The position numbers were made by a program, and so were the translations under genes. Shown here piece after piece: positions 51,794-60,358 of a stretch of 64,000 nucleotides of DNA. The DNA is from Paenibacillus sp. FSL M7-0420 (GTDB lineage Bacteria; Bacillota; Bacilli; Paenibacillales; Paenibacillaceae). The stretch is taken from contig NZ_JBBOCJ010000001.1 in NCBI RefSeq assembly GCF_038002345.1, forward strand, positions 3,658,001-3,722,000, given 5' to 3'. The notes beneath the pieces are model-generated. The model worked only from the letters and a program-made list of their open reading frames with translations. It was not told the DNA's origin and did not search any database. Within the stretch, counting starts at the first letter, position 1. Every line of letters starts with the position of its first letter.

Positions 51794-52675
51794 ATGAGAC
51801 TTACTAGGGGGGAACATCTCGCATCGAGGCTTAATTACCTGGCCCTAGGTTTCATTGCACTGCTTGCGCTTCTCCCATTCCTGCATATCGTGGCCCAGTC
51901 TTTCAGCAGTCATCAGGCGATAACATCCGGCAGGGTGACGTTATGGCCGGTGGATTTCAGCTTCGAAGCGTATGTGAAGGTATTGCGCGAACAGGCCTTT
52001 ATGAATGCCTTCAAGGTCAGCTTGCTGCGCACGGTCATCGGAACGCTGTTGAATGTGGTGATCACTTCTATGTTGGCCTATCCGCTGTCCAAGGCTTATA
52101 TTAAAGGACGATCAGCCATCATGTTCCTGATTGTGTTCACGATGCTGTTTAACGGGGGCATGATTCCAACCTTTCTGGTCGTGAAAGCGACCGGGCTGCT
52201 GAATTCCTTCTGGGTCTATATCATTCCTGGAGCGGTTAGCGCGTTCAATGTTATTATTATGAAAAATTTCTTTCAAGGCGTGCCGCCCGAATTGGAGGAA
52301 TCAGCCAAGATTGACGGCTCCTCCAATATCGGAACGCTCGTCCGGATCGTCGTTCCGTTATCCATGCCGGTCATTGCCACGATTACCTTGTTCCATGCGG
52401 TCGGACATTGGAACGCCTTCTTTGACACCGTCCTGTATGTGACGGACCGGAATCTTTTCCCGCTGCAGGTGTATCTGCGTGAGCTGATCATGTTCAATCA
52501 ATCGAACATCAGCAATAACAACGGGTATTCCGCCAATATTGACAGCACCCTGCTGGCCTTGGAGTCCTTGAAGGCTGCGGCGCTGATTGCAAGCACGGTT
52601 CCTATCCTGATTGTGTATCCGTTTCTGCAGAAGCATTTTGTCAAAGGGATTATGCTTGGATCGGTAAAAGGCTAG
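51794..52675 (+). CDS. Sugar ABC transporter permease, YtcP type, locus 3
   Basis: Permease of 293 residues. I chose ATG 51794 after AGAGGGGGTG; an in-frame ATG at 51758 overlaps the previous gene but lacks a site. The EAA loop (PPELEESAKIDGSSNIGTLVRIVVPLS) is near residue 170 and the end is KHFVKGIMLGSVKG. Together with the preceding gene it forms the transmembrane channel. It is closely similar in motif to the locus 1 permease at 352. Confidence 0.93.
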   Translation: MRLTRGEHLASRLNYLALGFIALLALLPFLHIVAQSFSSHQAITSGRVTLWPVDFSFEAYVKVLREQAFMNAFKVSLLRTVIGTLLNVVITSMLAYPLSKAYIKGRSAIMFLIVFTMLFNGGMIPTFLVVKATGLLNSFWVYIIPGAVSAFNVIIMKNFFQGVPPELEESAKIDGSSNIGTLVRIVVPLSMPVIATITLFHAVGHWNAFFDTVLYVTDRNLFPLQVYLRELIMFNQSNISNNNGYSANIDSTLLALESLKAAALIASTVPILIVYPFLQKHFVKGIMLGSVKG

Positions 52676-52713
52676 AACGGCATGTAACATGAGATAAGAG
52701 AGGGGATTGTTAT

Positions 52714-54207
52714 ATGAAAGTCTCAATCTTTGCAAAAAGATCCGTATCCATCCTGGCGGTGACCTCCATGCTGCTGGTGTCTGCGTGTTCATCCGGTACG
52801 AAGGAGGGAGGGGCCGAAGGGAAGGAAGAACGTCAGGCCATTGATATCGTATTAAGCAATGCCGGACGGAAGTTTCCGCCGGGCATGGACGAGAACAATA
52901 ATCCTTATATTGATTACATCCGCGAGAACACGGGCCTGGACATCAAGCTGATCACGCCTCCTGCGGACGGTTACGGGGATGCCCTGAACGTGATTATGGC
53001 CTCCGATGATCTGCCGGATATGCTCCTGTCCTATGACGCCAATTGGTTCGAAAGCTATGTCCGGCAGAAGGCCCTTACCCCTCTGAATGATTTAATCGAC
53101 GAATACGGACCGAATCTGAAGAAAAGTATCCCGGAGGAAGCCTGGAAGGTCGTCACCGTGGACGGAAAGATCTATGCGATTCCCGGCCTGAACCCGATCC
53201 CGGGCAATGAAATCATGTTTGCACGCAAGGATTGGCTGGACCGTCTGGGGCTCAAACCGCCGGCAACGCTGGAAGAATACAAACAGGTGATTCGCGCTTT
53301 TGCACAGGATGATCCGGACGGAAACGGCAAAGACGATACGTTTGGCCTGATCCTGCAGGAAAACCTCGGCAGAGTAGCTCCGTTTATCGGGGCATGGGGA
53401 ATCCAGCGGGGCCAATGGACTGAACGGGACGGGCAATTGGTGAATTCCAGCACACTGCCGGAAATGAAGGAAGCACTAAGCTATCTTGCCGATCTCTATA
53501 AGGAAAAGCTGATTGATCCCGAGTGGGCTTTAAATAAGATGGCCAATGTTGACGAGAAAGTCGCCAGCGGCAAAGTGGGCCTGTTCTCCGGGAACTGGTA
53601 TGATACCCGCGGCCCGATCCTGACCAACCAGAAAAATGATCCCAATGCCGAGTGGATTACCCTCGAATATCCAACCGGACCTGACGGGAAGCAGGGAACC
53701 TGGGGCAATAGCTATGTTTCCGGATTTAATGTGATTCCGGTTACGAGCAAACATCCGGAGGCTGTGATTAAGATGCTTGATTTCATGATCGGAGACGGAT
53801 ACCGCACACTCATGCTCGGATTTGAGGGCGAGGTATGGAATATGGAGGACGGAAAGGTGGTTACGAACTTTGATGAGCACAACAAGCATATTTACCGGCT
53901 CACGCTCGGCGAAGCGATTGTACCGTTCAATTCTGAAGTATCCAGAGAACGTCTGGACTCGCTCGGTATGGAGTTTAAGCTGAATGAGATTGTCGACAAG
54001 ATTAACAAGGTTGCCATCCGTAATCAATATCTGGGCGTACCGACGCCTGGAATGGGTAAATACGGGCCTAAGCTGTCCAAAATGGAGGTCGAAGCCTTCA
54101 CGAAAATCATCATAGGCCAGCAGCCGGTAGACAGTTTTGATCAATTTGTTGAAGACTGGAAGAAAAACGGCGGCGAAGAAATGACGAAGGAGGTCAACGG
54201 GCAATGA
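52714..54207 (+). CDS. Sugar-binding lipoprotein of ABC importer, locus 3
   Basis: Solute-binding protein of 497 residues starting after GAGAGGGG. The signal peptide has lipobox VSAC with Cys25. A DPDGNGKDDTFGL loop near 205 repeats the calcium-type motif of the other two binding proteins. It delivers the substrate to the two upstream permeases. The gene order permease-permease-binding protein is the same as locus 1 and the reverse of locus 2, where the binding protein comes first. The ligand is unknown. Confidence 0.92.
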   Translation: MKVSIFAKRSVSILAVTSMLLVSACSSGTKEGGAEGKEERQAIDIVLSNAGRKFPPGMDENNNPYIDYIRENTGLDIKLITPPADGYGDALNVIMASDDLPDMLLSYDANWFESYVRQKALTPLNDLIDEYGPNLKKSIPEEAWKVVTVDGKIYAIPGLNPIPGNEIMFARKDWLDRLGLKPPATLEEYKQVIRAFAQDDPDGNGKDDTFGLILQENLGRVAPFIGAWGIQRGQWTERDGQLVNSSTLPEMKEALSYLADLYKEKLIDPEWALNKMANVDEKVASGKVGLFSGNWYDTRGPILTNQKNDPNAEWITLEYPTGPDGKQGTWGNSYVSGFNVIPVTSKHPEAVIKMLDFMIGDGYRTLMLGFEGEVWNMEDGKVVTNFDEHNKHIYRLTLGEAIVPFNSEVSRERLDSLGMEFKLNEIVDKINKVAIRNQYLGVPTPGMGKYGPKLSKMEVEAFTKIIIGQQPVDSFDQFVEDWKKNGGEEMTKEVNGQ

Positions 54208-54267
54208 ACAGGACGGATAACGGGGTCTAAGCTATAATGAAGGCAGCATGAATCGTGGAGGAATCGT

Positions 54268-56121
54268 ATGAAGTGGCTGACGCAATTCCGCAGCGTTTTG
54301 AAGCAGTCGATTCAGTTTAGGCTAACCTGTTATTTTCTTCTCATCCTGCTGCCCCTGGTGGCGTTCAGCATGTTTGCCAATGTAAAGTCTCAGCGGATTT
54401 TGGAGCAGGAGCTTGGCGAGCGCACGCTCAGTGCCATGAACTCCGCTGTGGAGTTTGTTGACCTGACCTTAAAGAGCATCCATAATTTGTCCACCTTGAT
54501 CGCAACCGATACCAATTTATCCACCCTGCTGTCTCATCAGGAGAAGACCCTGACCTCCGGAGCGATTATGGACTTCACACGTGTCATGGAAGAGATTACG
54601 AATATAACCATGGTCAATGAATATTTAAGCGATGCCATGATTTATCATCGTCCTTCCAACTCGCTGATCGCAACCAAGCTCGGGCTGCTGCACCGTGAAT
54701 CCCAAGGTCCTGAACCATGGTACGATGAGGCTCTGAAGGCAAATGGTGCAAGCATATACTACTTGTCAGAACGCCATGAAGAGAATTTGTCCGGGCACCC
54801 GGATCCTATCTATAACCGGAATCAGCTTATTATGATGAGACTTATGGATTTCTATCGCGCCGAAAAAGGCGAAAATGTCCTCATGCTGTCGATTTCGAAG
54901 AATCAATTGCTCCGCTCGTTGTCCCATTTGCTGGCGAACAGCAGCTCCAAGGTCTATCTGTTTGATGCCCGGGAGCGGTTGATCGTATCGAATGCTCCTA
55001 CAGAAACGTTGTCTTTCGAATGGAGAGACGTCCAGCCAGGCAGTGTTTTTGTCCGGGAAACCCCGGAAACGGATGAAAAAAATTTGATTCTGCGGGTGAC
55101 TTCTCCCCGAAGCGGATGGTCGCTGCTGCTGATCCAGCCCGAGCGTGAGATTTACAATAAGTCGAGGCCGCTGCAAATTTTTGCGTACTGCATTATTGCA
55201 CTCAGCGTCGTGCTTGCCGTCTGGATTGCCTGGTTTATCTACAGCGGAATTGCTTCTCCGATATCAAGACTTGTGTCCGGCATGCGGCAGCTGCGTAAAG
55301 GCAATCTGAATATCAGGCTGGAGAACGGGCGGCAGGACGAGTTGGGGTATTTAACGGATGCTTTCAACGAAACGGCGAGTCAGCAGCGTCATCTGATCAA
55401 GGATATCTATGAGCAACAGCTCAGAATGACCAAGACGGAACTCAAATTTCTGCAGGCTCAGATTAATCCCCACTTCTTGTACAACACGCTGGATTCGATT
55501 TATTGGACGGCCAAAAATTATGAAGCGGAAGAGATCAGTACAATGGTGCTCAACTTGTCGAACTTCTTCAGACTGAGTTTGAGCAAAGGGCAGGAGTCGT
55601 TTACGGTGGAGGAAACGTTCAAGCACCTTCATTACTATATTCGCATTCAGCAAATCCGTTTTGCCGACCGGTTTACGGTGGAGTACTGCGCTTCTGGGGA
55701 TAGCCATCATTTGCATATTCTGAAGCTGCTGCTTCAGCCGCTGGTTGAGAATGCCATATTGCATGGATTGGAGAAACGAAAAAAAGGCGGAGTATTAAGC
55801 ATTCGCACCGATGTGTCTAATGACCGGCTGATCATCCAGGTAACCGATAATGGAAGAGGGATTCCAGGGCCGAGGCTTATGCGGATTCAACAGGCTTTGG
55901 CAAGAATCAGGTTCGGGGATTACACAACACCCCCCGAAAAGAACTCCGAGTTTTTTGCGCTGCTCAATGTCCAGGCTCGAATCGCCATTTACTATGGGGA
56001 GACGGCGGAATTGAAGATCGTCAGCGGGGAAGGGAACGGAACGGTGGCGGTCATCGATTTACCGGCAGACCGCTGCCGGGAGGAGAGAGGGGAATCGGAG
56101 CATGAATCTCATGATTGTTGA
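54268..56121 (+). CDS. Sensor histidine kinase, YesM type, locus 3
   Basis: Membrane sensor kinase of 617 residues; GGAGG lies upstream of the ATG. TM1 is at about 19-40, followed by an extracellular sensor region to about 298. TM2 (about 300-322) and HAMP follow, with the phospho-acceptor His402 in QINPHFLYNTLDSIYW. The ATPase domain has LVENAILHGL and DNGRGIPG. The 3' end overlaps the response-regulator gene by 20 nt, a mark of coupled synthesis. It should sense the sugar bound outside the cell, possibly through contact with the binding lipoprotein, as reported for some YesM-like kinases. That is inference. Confidence 0.93.
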   Translation: MKWLTQFRSVLKQSIQFRLTCYFLLILLPLVAFSMFANVKSQRILEQELGERTLSAMNSAVEFVDLTLKSIHNLSTLIATDTNLSTLLSHQEKTLTSGAIMDFTRVMEEITNITMVNEYLSDAMIYHRPSNSLIATKLGLLHRESQGPEPWYDEALKANGASIYYLSERHEENLSGHPDPIYNRNQLIMMRLMDFYRAEKGENVLMLSISKNQLLRSLSHLLANSSSKVYLFDARERLIVSNAPTETLSFEWRDVQPGSVFVRETPETDEKNLILRVTSPRSGWSLLLIQPEREIYNKSRPLQIFAYCIIALSVVLAVWIAWFIYSGIASPISRLVSGMRQLRKGNLNIRLENGRQDELGYLTDAFNETASQQRHLIKDIYEQQLRMTKTELKFLQAQINPHFLYNTLDSIYWTAKNYEAEEISTMVLNLSNFFRLSLSKGQESFTVEETFKHLHYYIRIQQIRFADRFTVEYCASGDSHHLHILKLLLQPLVENAILHGLEKRKKGGVLSIRTDVSNDRLIIQVTDNGRGIPGPRLMRIQQALARIRFGDYTTPPEKNSEFFALLNVQARIAIYYGETAELKIVSGEGNGTVAVIDLPADRCREERGESEHESHDC

Positions 56122-57730
56122 AGATGAAATTCGAATTTTGAATAGCCTGGCCAACAATATACCGTGGAATGAGCATGGCATCGAAGTGGTAGCGCTTGCC
56201 GAGAACGGCTTGGAAGCACTGTCCATGATCGAGCGCAGGAAGCCGGATATCGTGCTGCTCGATATCGAGATGCCGGAGATGGACGGGTTGACCTTGGTGA
56301 GAACGGTGCTGCAGCAGGAAACGCACATGAAATTCGTGATTTTAAGCGGCCATGACGATTTCCCGTATGCGCAGGCTGCTGTGGGGCTTGGCGTCATGAA
56401 GTACTTGCTGAAGCCGGCCGGAGACGATGAAATTTTGAAGGCTATTCTTGCGGCTGCGGAAGAGATTCGAGAGGAACTGCTGGAAAAGCACAGTATGATT
56501 GAACTGGAGCGGAAATGGCATGACCGCCTGCCTCAGCTCCAGGATGATTTTTATAGAAACTGGATACAGGGCCGGTATGCGGACTGGGAGCTCAAGAAGC
56601 ATATGGAGGAGCTGAATCTGGAGCTTGCCCTCTATACCTGGTTTGCTGTAGCCGTATGTGAAATCGATCCGATTCACGAGCAAGGAGAACGATTTACCTC
56701 TTCGGATCAAGCGTTGCTGCAGTTTTCGCTGGAATGCATAGCGGCTGAATGTTTGCAGCATGAAGACTGCCGGGTCTTTAATGATGCGAACGGAGCAACC
56801 GTGTTGCTCTTCTTGGGACAACCGGAGGAATCGGTTCCAGATATCATCCAGCGGATCAATGTTGACGTTCCCCGTCTCTTCAACATTGTTAAAGAGTGTC
56901 TGAAACTTACAGCCAGCGCCGGACTCGGGACCCCAGGCTCATGGGATCATGTTGCACTGTCCTACCGGCAGGCACGCCGTGCACTGCAGGAGCGGGCCAT
57001 TTACGGTAATGAGGTGTTCGTTCCTTACCTGGACGTAACCAACAAGGAGCAGCCGTTTCATTATGACGCTGAGTTCGAAAAACAGCTGGAGATTGCGGTT
57101 CATACGGATCACGCGGCAGTGGTTGCTGAGCTGATAGACTGCTATTTCAAGGACGTATACTCCCAGGCGGTCTCAACCCAAAAGGTATACGAGCATTTGC
57201 TGTATTTGAGCAGCTTATTTACACGTATGATTCAATCGCGGGGCTGGTCGATGCAGGAGGTGCTGCAAGAGGATTATCCGATGTTTCTGTCCTTTGAATC
57301 CCTGCTCTCCAAAAAGCAAATCGTAGAATGGTCCAAAAGAGTGGCCAGCCGCATTACCCAATACCGGGAACGCGAGCGAAAGCATTCAAGCCATCGGCTC
57401 GTTAAACAAATGATCGAGGCCGTGGAGGAAATGCTGGGGAAAGAAGAACTGACCTTGCACACACTGGCCGAAAGATTATATGTCAATCCCTCTTACCTTA
57501 GCCGGCTGTTTAAGCGGGAGGAAGGGAAATCCATTTCAGAATATCTGCTAAAGCGGAGTATGGAGCATGCCAAAGAGCTCTTACACAACGGCGTTAAGGT
57601 GTATGATGCAGCAGAAGCGGCAGGATATCGTGATGTCAGTTATTTTGCCAGAGTGTTTCGTAAATATTGGGGCGTAGCCCCGAGTGAATTAAAAAAACAA
57701 GAGCGTTCGGTCTCACCGCGTTCGATGTAA
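56102..57730 (+). CDS. AraC-type response regulator, YesN type, locus 3
   Basis: Partner of the preceding kinase, 542 residues. The receiver domain starts MIVEDEIRIL, with phospho-acceptor Asp54 in LLDIEMPEMDG and Lys in LLKPAG. The AraC HTH is at about 430-530 (LTLHTLAERLYVNPSYLSRLFKREEGK; GYRDVSYFARVFRKYWGVAPSELKK). The ATG lies inside the kinase gene after GGGAGGAGAGAGG. It is followed 41 nt later by the FAD oxidoreductase gene. The target is likely the promoter before 50815. Confidence 0.93.
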   Translation: MNLMIVEDEIRILNSLANNIPWNEHGIEVVALAENGLEALSMIERRKPDIVLLDIEMPEMDGLTLVRTVLQQETHMKFVILSGHDDFPYAQAAVGLGVMKYLLKPAGDDEILKAILAAAEEIREELLEKHSMIELERKWHDRLPQLQDDFYRNWIQGRYADWELKKHMEELNLELALYTWFAVAVCEIDPIHEQGERFTSSDQALLQFSLECIAAECLQHEDCRVFNDANGATVLLFLGQPEESVPDIIQRINVDVPRLFNIVKECLKLTASAGLGTPGSWDHVALSYRQARRALQERAIYGNEVFVPYLDVTNKEQPFHYDAEFEKQLEIAVHTDHAAVVAELIDCYFKDVYSQAVSTQKVYEHLLYLSSLFTRMIQSRGWSMQEVLQEDYPMFLSFESLLSKKQIVEWSKRVASRITQYRERERKHSSHRLVKQMIEAVEEMLGKEELTLHTLAERLYVNPSYLSRLFKREEGKSISEYLLKRSMEHAKELLHNGVKVYDAAEAAGYRDVSYFARVFRKYWGVAPSELKKQERSVSPRSM

Positions 57731-57771
57731 GTTGAAGCTGCAATGGAAGAAATCAGGTGGAGGTGGTCAGA

Positions 57772-59121
57772 ATGACCGATATGGCACTAACCGTTAAAAT
57801 ACCCGAGCGCGATATTCCTGTCTACACGGAAGTGGATGTTGTCGTTGCCGGAGGAGGACCGTCAGGAGTAGCGGCAGCGCTCGCAGCGGCAAGAAACGGG
57901 GCATCCGTATTGCTGATAGAGCAAAGGGGATACCTGGGCGGCATGGCGACAGTCTCTCAGGTTCCTGCATTTTGCCCGTATACCGATCAGATCAAGCCGG
58001 TCATCCGTGGGATTGGGCTGGAAATTCTGCTTGATATGAAGAGCAAGATGGAGGAGAGGTTTCAGGAAGCATGGAAGGACCGGCTGGATTGGGTGCCCAT
58101 TGATGCGGAAATTCTAAAGCGCCTATTGGACGAGAAGATGATGGAGGCTGGCGTTAAAGTGCTGTATCATACGTTCGTCGGTCAAGTTCTTGAGCAGGAC
58201 GGCATCCTTGAAGCGGCGGTCATTACCAACAAGACCGGAACCCAGGCGGTGAAGGGGAAGATATACATTGATGCAACGAGCGATGCGGATCTTACCTATC
58301 TTGCGGGCGGGCAGTTCGCCAAAGGTGGAGATGATGGAGAGCTGCAGCCGGGGACGATGTGCTTCGTTCTGAATAACCTGGACCGGAACAAATTTCTCTC
58401 AAGTGCTGAGACGCACGGTCACGATCTGAAACATGCGATCAACAAGGCGAAGCGTGAAGGACGGCTGCGCGTCGCGAGAGATTGGGCCGGTATTTCCTGG
58501 CTAAACAATCATACGGCAGGCTTCAATTTCGGGCATGTATTCGGGATTGACGGTTCAAATACGGATGATCTGACCCGCGGAGCAATCGAAGGCCGCGCGC
58601 TTGTTGAACACATTACCGGTTGGCTGAGGGAAGCAATTCCCGGATTCGAAAACGCTTTCCTGACGTTGACGGGCGAACAGATCGGCATTCGGGAAACCCG
58701 CCGGATCATCGGCGATTATATCGTCACCGCCGACGATTTTCTGGCGTGCCGTTCGTTCCCGGACGATATTGCCCGAAATGCTTACTTTATTGATATTCAT
58801 ATGGCAAAGCCTACGAGCGGTATGACGATGGTACGTCTATCGCCGGGAGAGTCGCACGGCATTCCTTATCGCGCTTTGCTTCCGGTCGGCATTCAGAACG
58901 TCATCGTAGCCGGCAGAGCGATATCAACCGATAGAGCGGCCCAAGGCTCCACCCGGGTCATGCCGAATTGCTTTGCAATGGGCGAAGCCTCCGGGACGGC
59001 CGCAGCGATTCTGACCGAGACAGGCACGCGGGAAACGCGCAGTATCGACATCAAGGAGCTGCAGCGCAGACTTGTCCGCCAAGGCGCATGGTTAGGAGAG
59101 CAGATCAATGAGCTTTACTAG
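57772..59121 (+). CDS. FAD-dependent oxidoreductase (FAD_oxidored family), short form
   Basis: Flavoprotein of 449 residues. ATG 57772 follows GGTGGAGGTGG. The dinucleotide motif VVAGGGPSGVAAALAAARNG is near residue 25, then QRGYLGGMATVSQ. The late block NVIVAGRAISTDRAAQGSTRVMPNCFAMGEASGTAA parallels that of the protein at 6425. It lacks the roughly 250-residue C-terminal extension of that paralogue. It is the last gene of locus 3. In both loci the FAD enzyme directly follows the two-component genes, so it probably oxidises the imported sugar or glycoside. The reaction is unproven. Confidence 0.85.
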   Translation: MTDMALTVKIPERDIPVYTEVDVVVAGGGPSGVAAALAAARNGASVLLIEQRGYLGGMATVSQVPAFCPYTDQIKPVIRGIGLEILLDMKSKMEERFQEAWKDRLDWVPIDAEILKRLLDEKMMEAGVKVLYHTFVGQVLEQDGILEAAVITNKTGTQAVKGKIYIDATSDADLTYLAGGQFAKGGDDGELQPGTMCFVLNNLDRNKFLSSAETHGHDLKHAINKAKREGRLRVARDWAGISWLNNHTAGFNFGHVFGIDGSNTDDLTRGAIEGRALVEHITGWLREAIPGFENAFLTLTGEQIGIRETRRIIGDYIVTADDFLACRSFPDDIARNAYFIDIHMAKPTSGMTMVRLSPGESHGIPYRALLPVGIQNVIVAGRAISTDRAAQGSTRVMPNCFAMGEASGTAAAILTETGTRETRSIDIKELQRRLVRQGAWLGEQINELY

Positions 59122-59127
59122 GAAATA

Positions 59128-59174
59128 AAAAGGCTGAGCCCAAAGTCATATCCTTGACTTAGGCTCAGCCTTTT
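59128..59174. terminator. Bidirectional terminator between the FAD and SUFU-like genes
   Basis: AAAAGGCTGAGCC (59128-59140) and GGCTCAGCCTTTT (59162-59174) form a perfect stem. The inner AAGTCA/TGACTT extends it. T-rich ends occur on both strands. Confidence 0.92.
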
Positions 59175-59205
59175 AAAGCTGTTTCTAACCCGTTCTTCCG
59201 GGCAG

Positions 59206-59949
59206 TTATTTACAAGCGTTGCGTCTATTCGGATTCAGAACGAGGAAATCCTCTGGAAGCTCAAACAGCTTGTCAACCAGTTCGTCCATGCCGGATTCCA
59301 GCTTGAACTCCATTTCCTCCCGGTACAGGGGGACCAGGAAATAAACCTGAACCTGATTACCATCTTTCGTATGGATGGTGCTAACCTCTTCCGGCAGAGC
59401 ATACAGGATCACGCCTGACAACCCAGTGTTATCCGCATAGGGCTTGTAATCCTCAGTGTTAGGGATCGTATGTCCATATCCAAGCCACGTCTGATACATA
59501 TGCGGGAATCGGGCAAGCATCTTCATCAGCCGGATCGGCCAGTAGTTCTCCTCCACTTCAAAATCCTCCTGCGTAAGCGGCCAGTCCGCCGGCAAAAACA
59601 TCATCAGCTCCGCGCGTTCCAGATGCTTGTACTCTTCACGGATCTCCTGCGGGAGGGTCATCGGCAGATCGCTCATCCCATTGGTGTACAGCACCCGGTA
59701 TCGCTCATCTGGTGTAGCCTCCATAATATTCACATCAATATGTACGATGTCTGAAATCAGTTCATGGAACACGCCGGTTTCCCGGTTGGGAAAGACCAGA
59801 TTGAAATGGTCGTTTAAATCTTCCATGTACAAAATATTGGAGGGAGGGGTAATCTGCTGCTCATCCAGAGCGTCATAACCATAAATGGTGGTACCGTCTT
59901 CCGATTGGCCCATTGCATTGCCGCCAAACAGCTTTTTGAAAAAGTTCAT
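59206..59949 (-). CDS. Suppressor-of-fused (SUFU)-like domain protein
   Basis: Protein of 247 residues. ATG 59949 follows GAGGAG. It starts with a short MNFFKKLFGG stretch and has the SUFU-like core: VFHELISDIVHIDVNIMEATPDERYRVLYTNGMSDLPMTLP, then ELMMFLPADWPLTQEDFEVEENYWPIRLMKMLARFPHMYQTWLGYGHTI. Bacterial SUFU-domain proteins are frequent in Firmicutes and are often immunity or antitoxin-like proteins near polymorphic toxins. No toxin is seen here. Cytosolic location is expected. The gene stands alone and converges on the FAD gene through a shared terminator. Confidence 0.83.
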   Translation of the reverse strand: MNFFKKLFGGNAMGQSEDGTTIYGYDALDEQQITPPSNILYMEDLNDHFNLVFPNRETGVFHELISDIVHIDVNIMEATPDERYRVLYTNGMSDLPMTLPQEIREEYKHLERAELMMFLPADWPLTQEDFEVEENYWPIRLMKMLARFPHMYQTWLGYGHTIPNTEDYKPYADNTGLSGVILYALPEEVSTIHTKDGNQVQVYFLVPLYREEMEFKLESGMDELVDKLFELPEDFLVLNPNRRNACK

Positions 59950-60138
59950 GTCCTTGCGCTCCTCTGTGTGGGTTAAAGTGCGAAATGAATATAGATGGTT
60001 TGAAGCCTCACTTGAAAGTATAACAAAAGGCATAGCCCCGGAGCGATGGGTCTATCGATTCGAATTACAAAGGATATGCATGCACAATGGTCGTGTATTA
60101 ACCAGAGAGTTTTTATGTACCAGGACAAGAAACGCTGT

Positions 60139-60214
60139 ACTCGGATTCCGAAAATCATTGAATGTGATACAACGTTGAATGATTACAACAGGGATACTTA
60201 AATAATTTAATTTA
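60139..60214 (+). repeat. 76-bp repeat, copy 2 (gene tail remnant)
   Basis: This copy of 42410-42485 has three differences. It encodes the terminal LGFRKSLNVIQR and stop of the membrane protein gene, but nothing upstream matches that gene, so it is a 3' fragment of a lost paralogue. Confidence 0.85.
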
Positions 60215-60231
60215 CTTTTTAAACAATTTAC

Positions 60232-60260
60232 TTTACAAAGTATAACGGTTATTGTATATT
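60232..60260 (+). promoter_or_regulatory. Promoter of the MFS/glycosyltransferase pair
   Basis: TTTACA (60232-60237), a 17-nt spacer and TATATT (60255-60260). An AAAAAAGGTTATTTTTT dyad-like tract follows at about +5 to +20. Confidence 0.65.
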
Positions 60261-60358
60261 CAGATCATAAAAAAGGTTATTTTTTCCAAAATACTTTTAT
60301 GGAGGTGTAGGAGACAAACAACAATCAGATTGGGATTTTTGACAGGCAACATAGGGCG

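Noticed and set aside
53530..54204. A 224-codon minus-strand frame
   Set aside because: It lies wholly within the locus 3 binding-protein gene on the other strand, with no supporting motif.
59885..60178. A 97-codon plus-strand frame ending LGFRKSLNVIQR
   Set aside because: Only the last 12 codons are protein-like and they come from the 76-bp duplicated tail. The rest is antisense to the SUFU-like gene.
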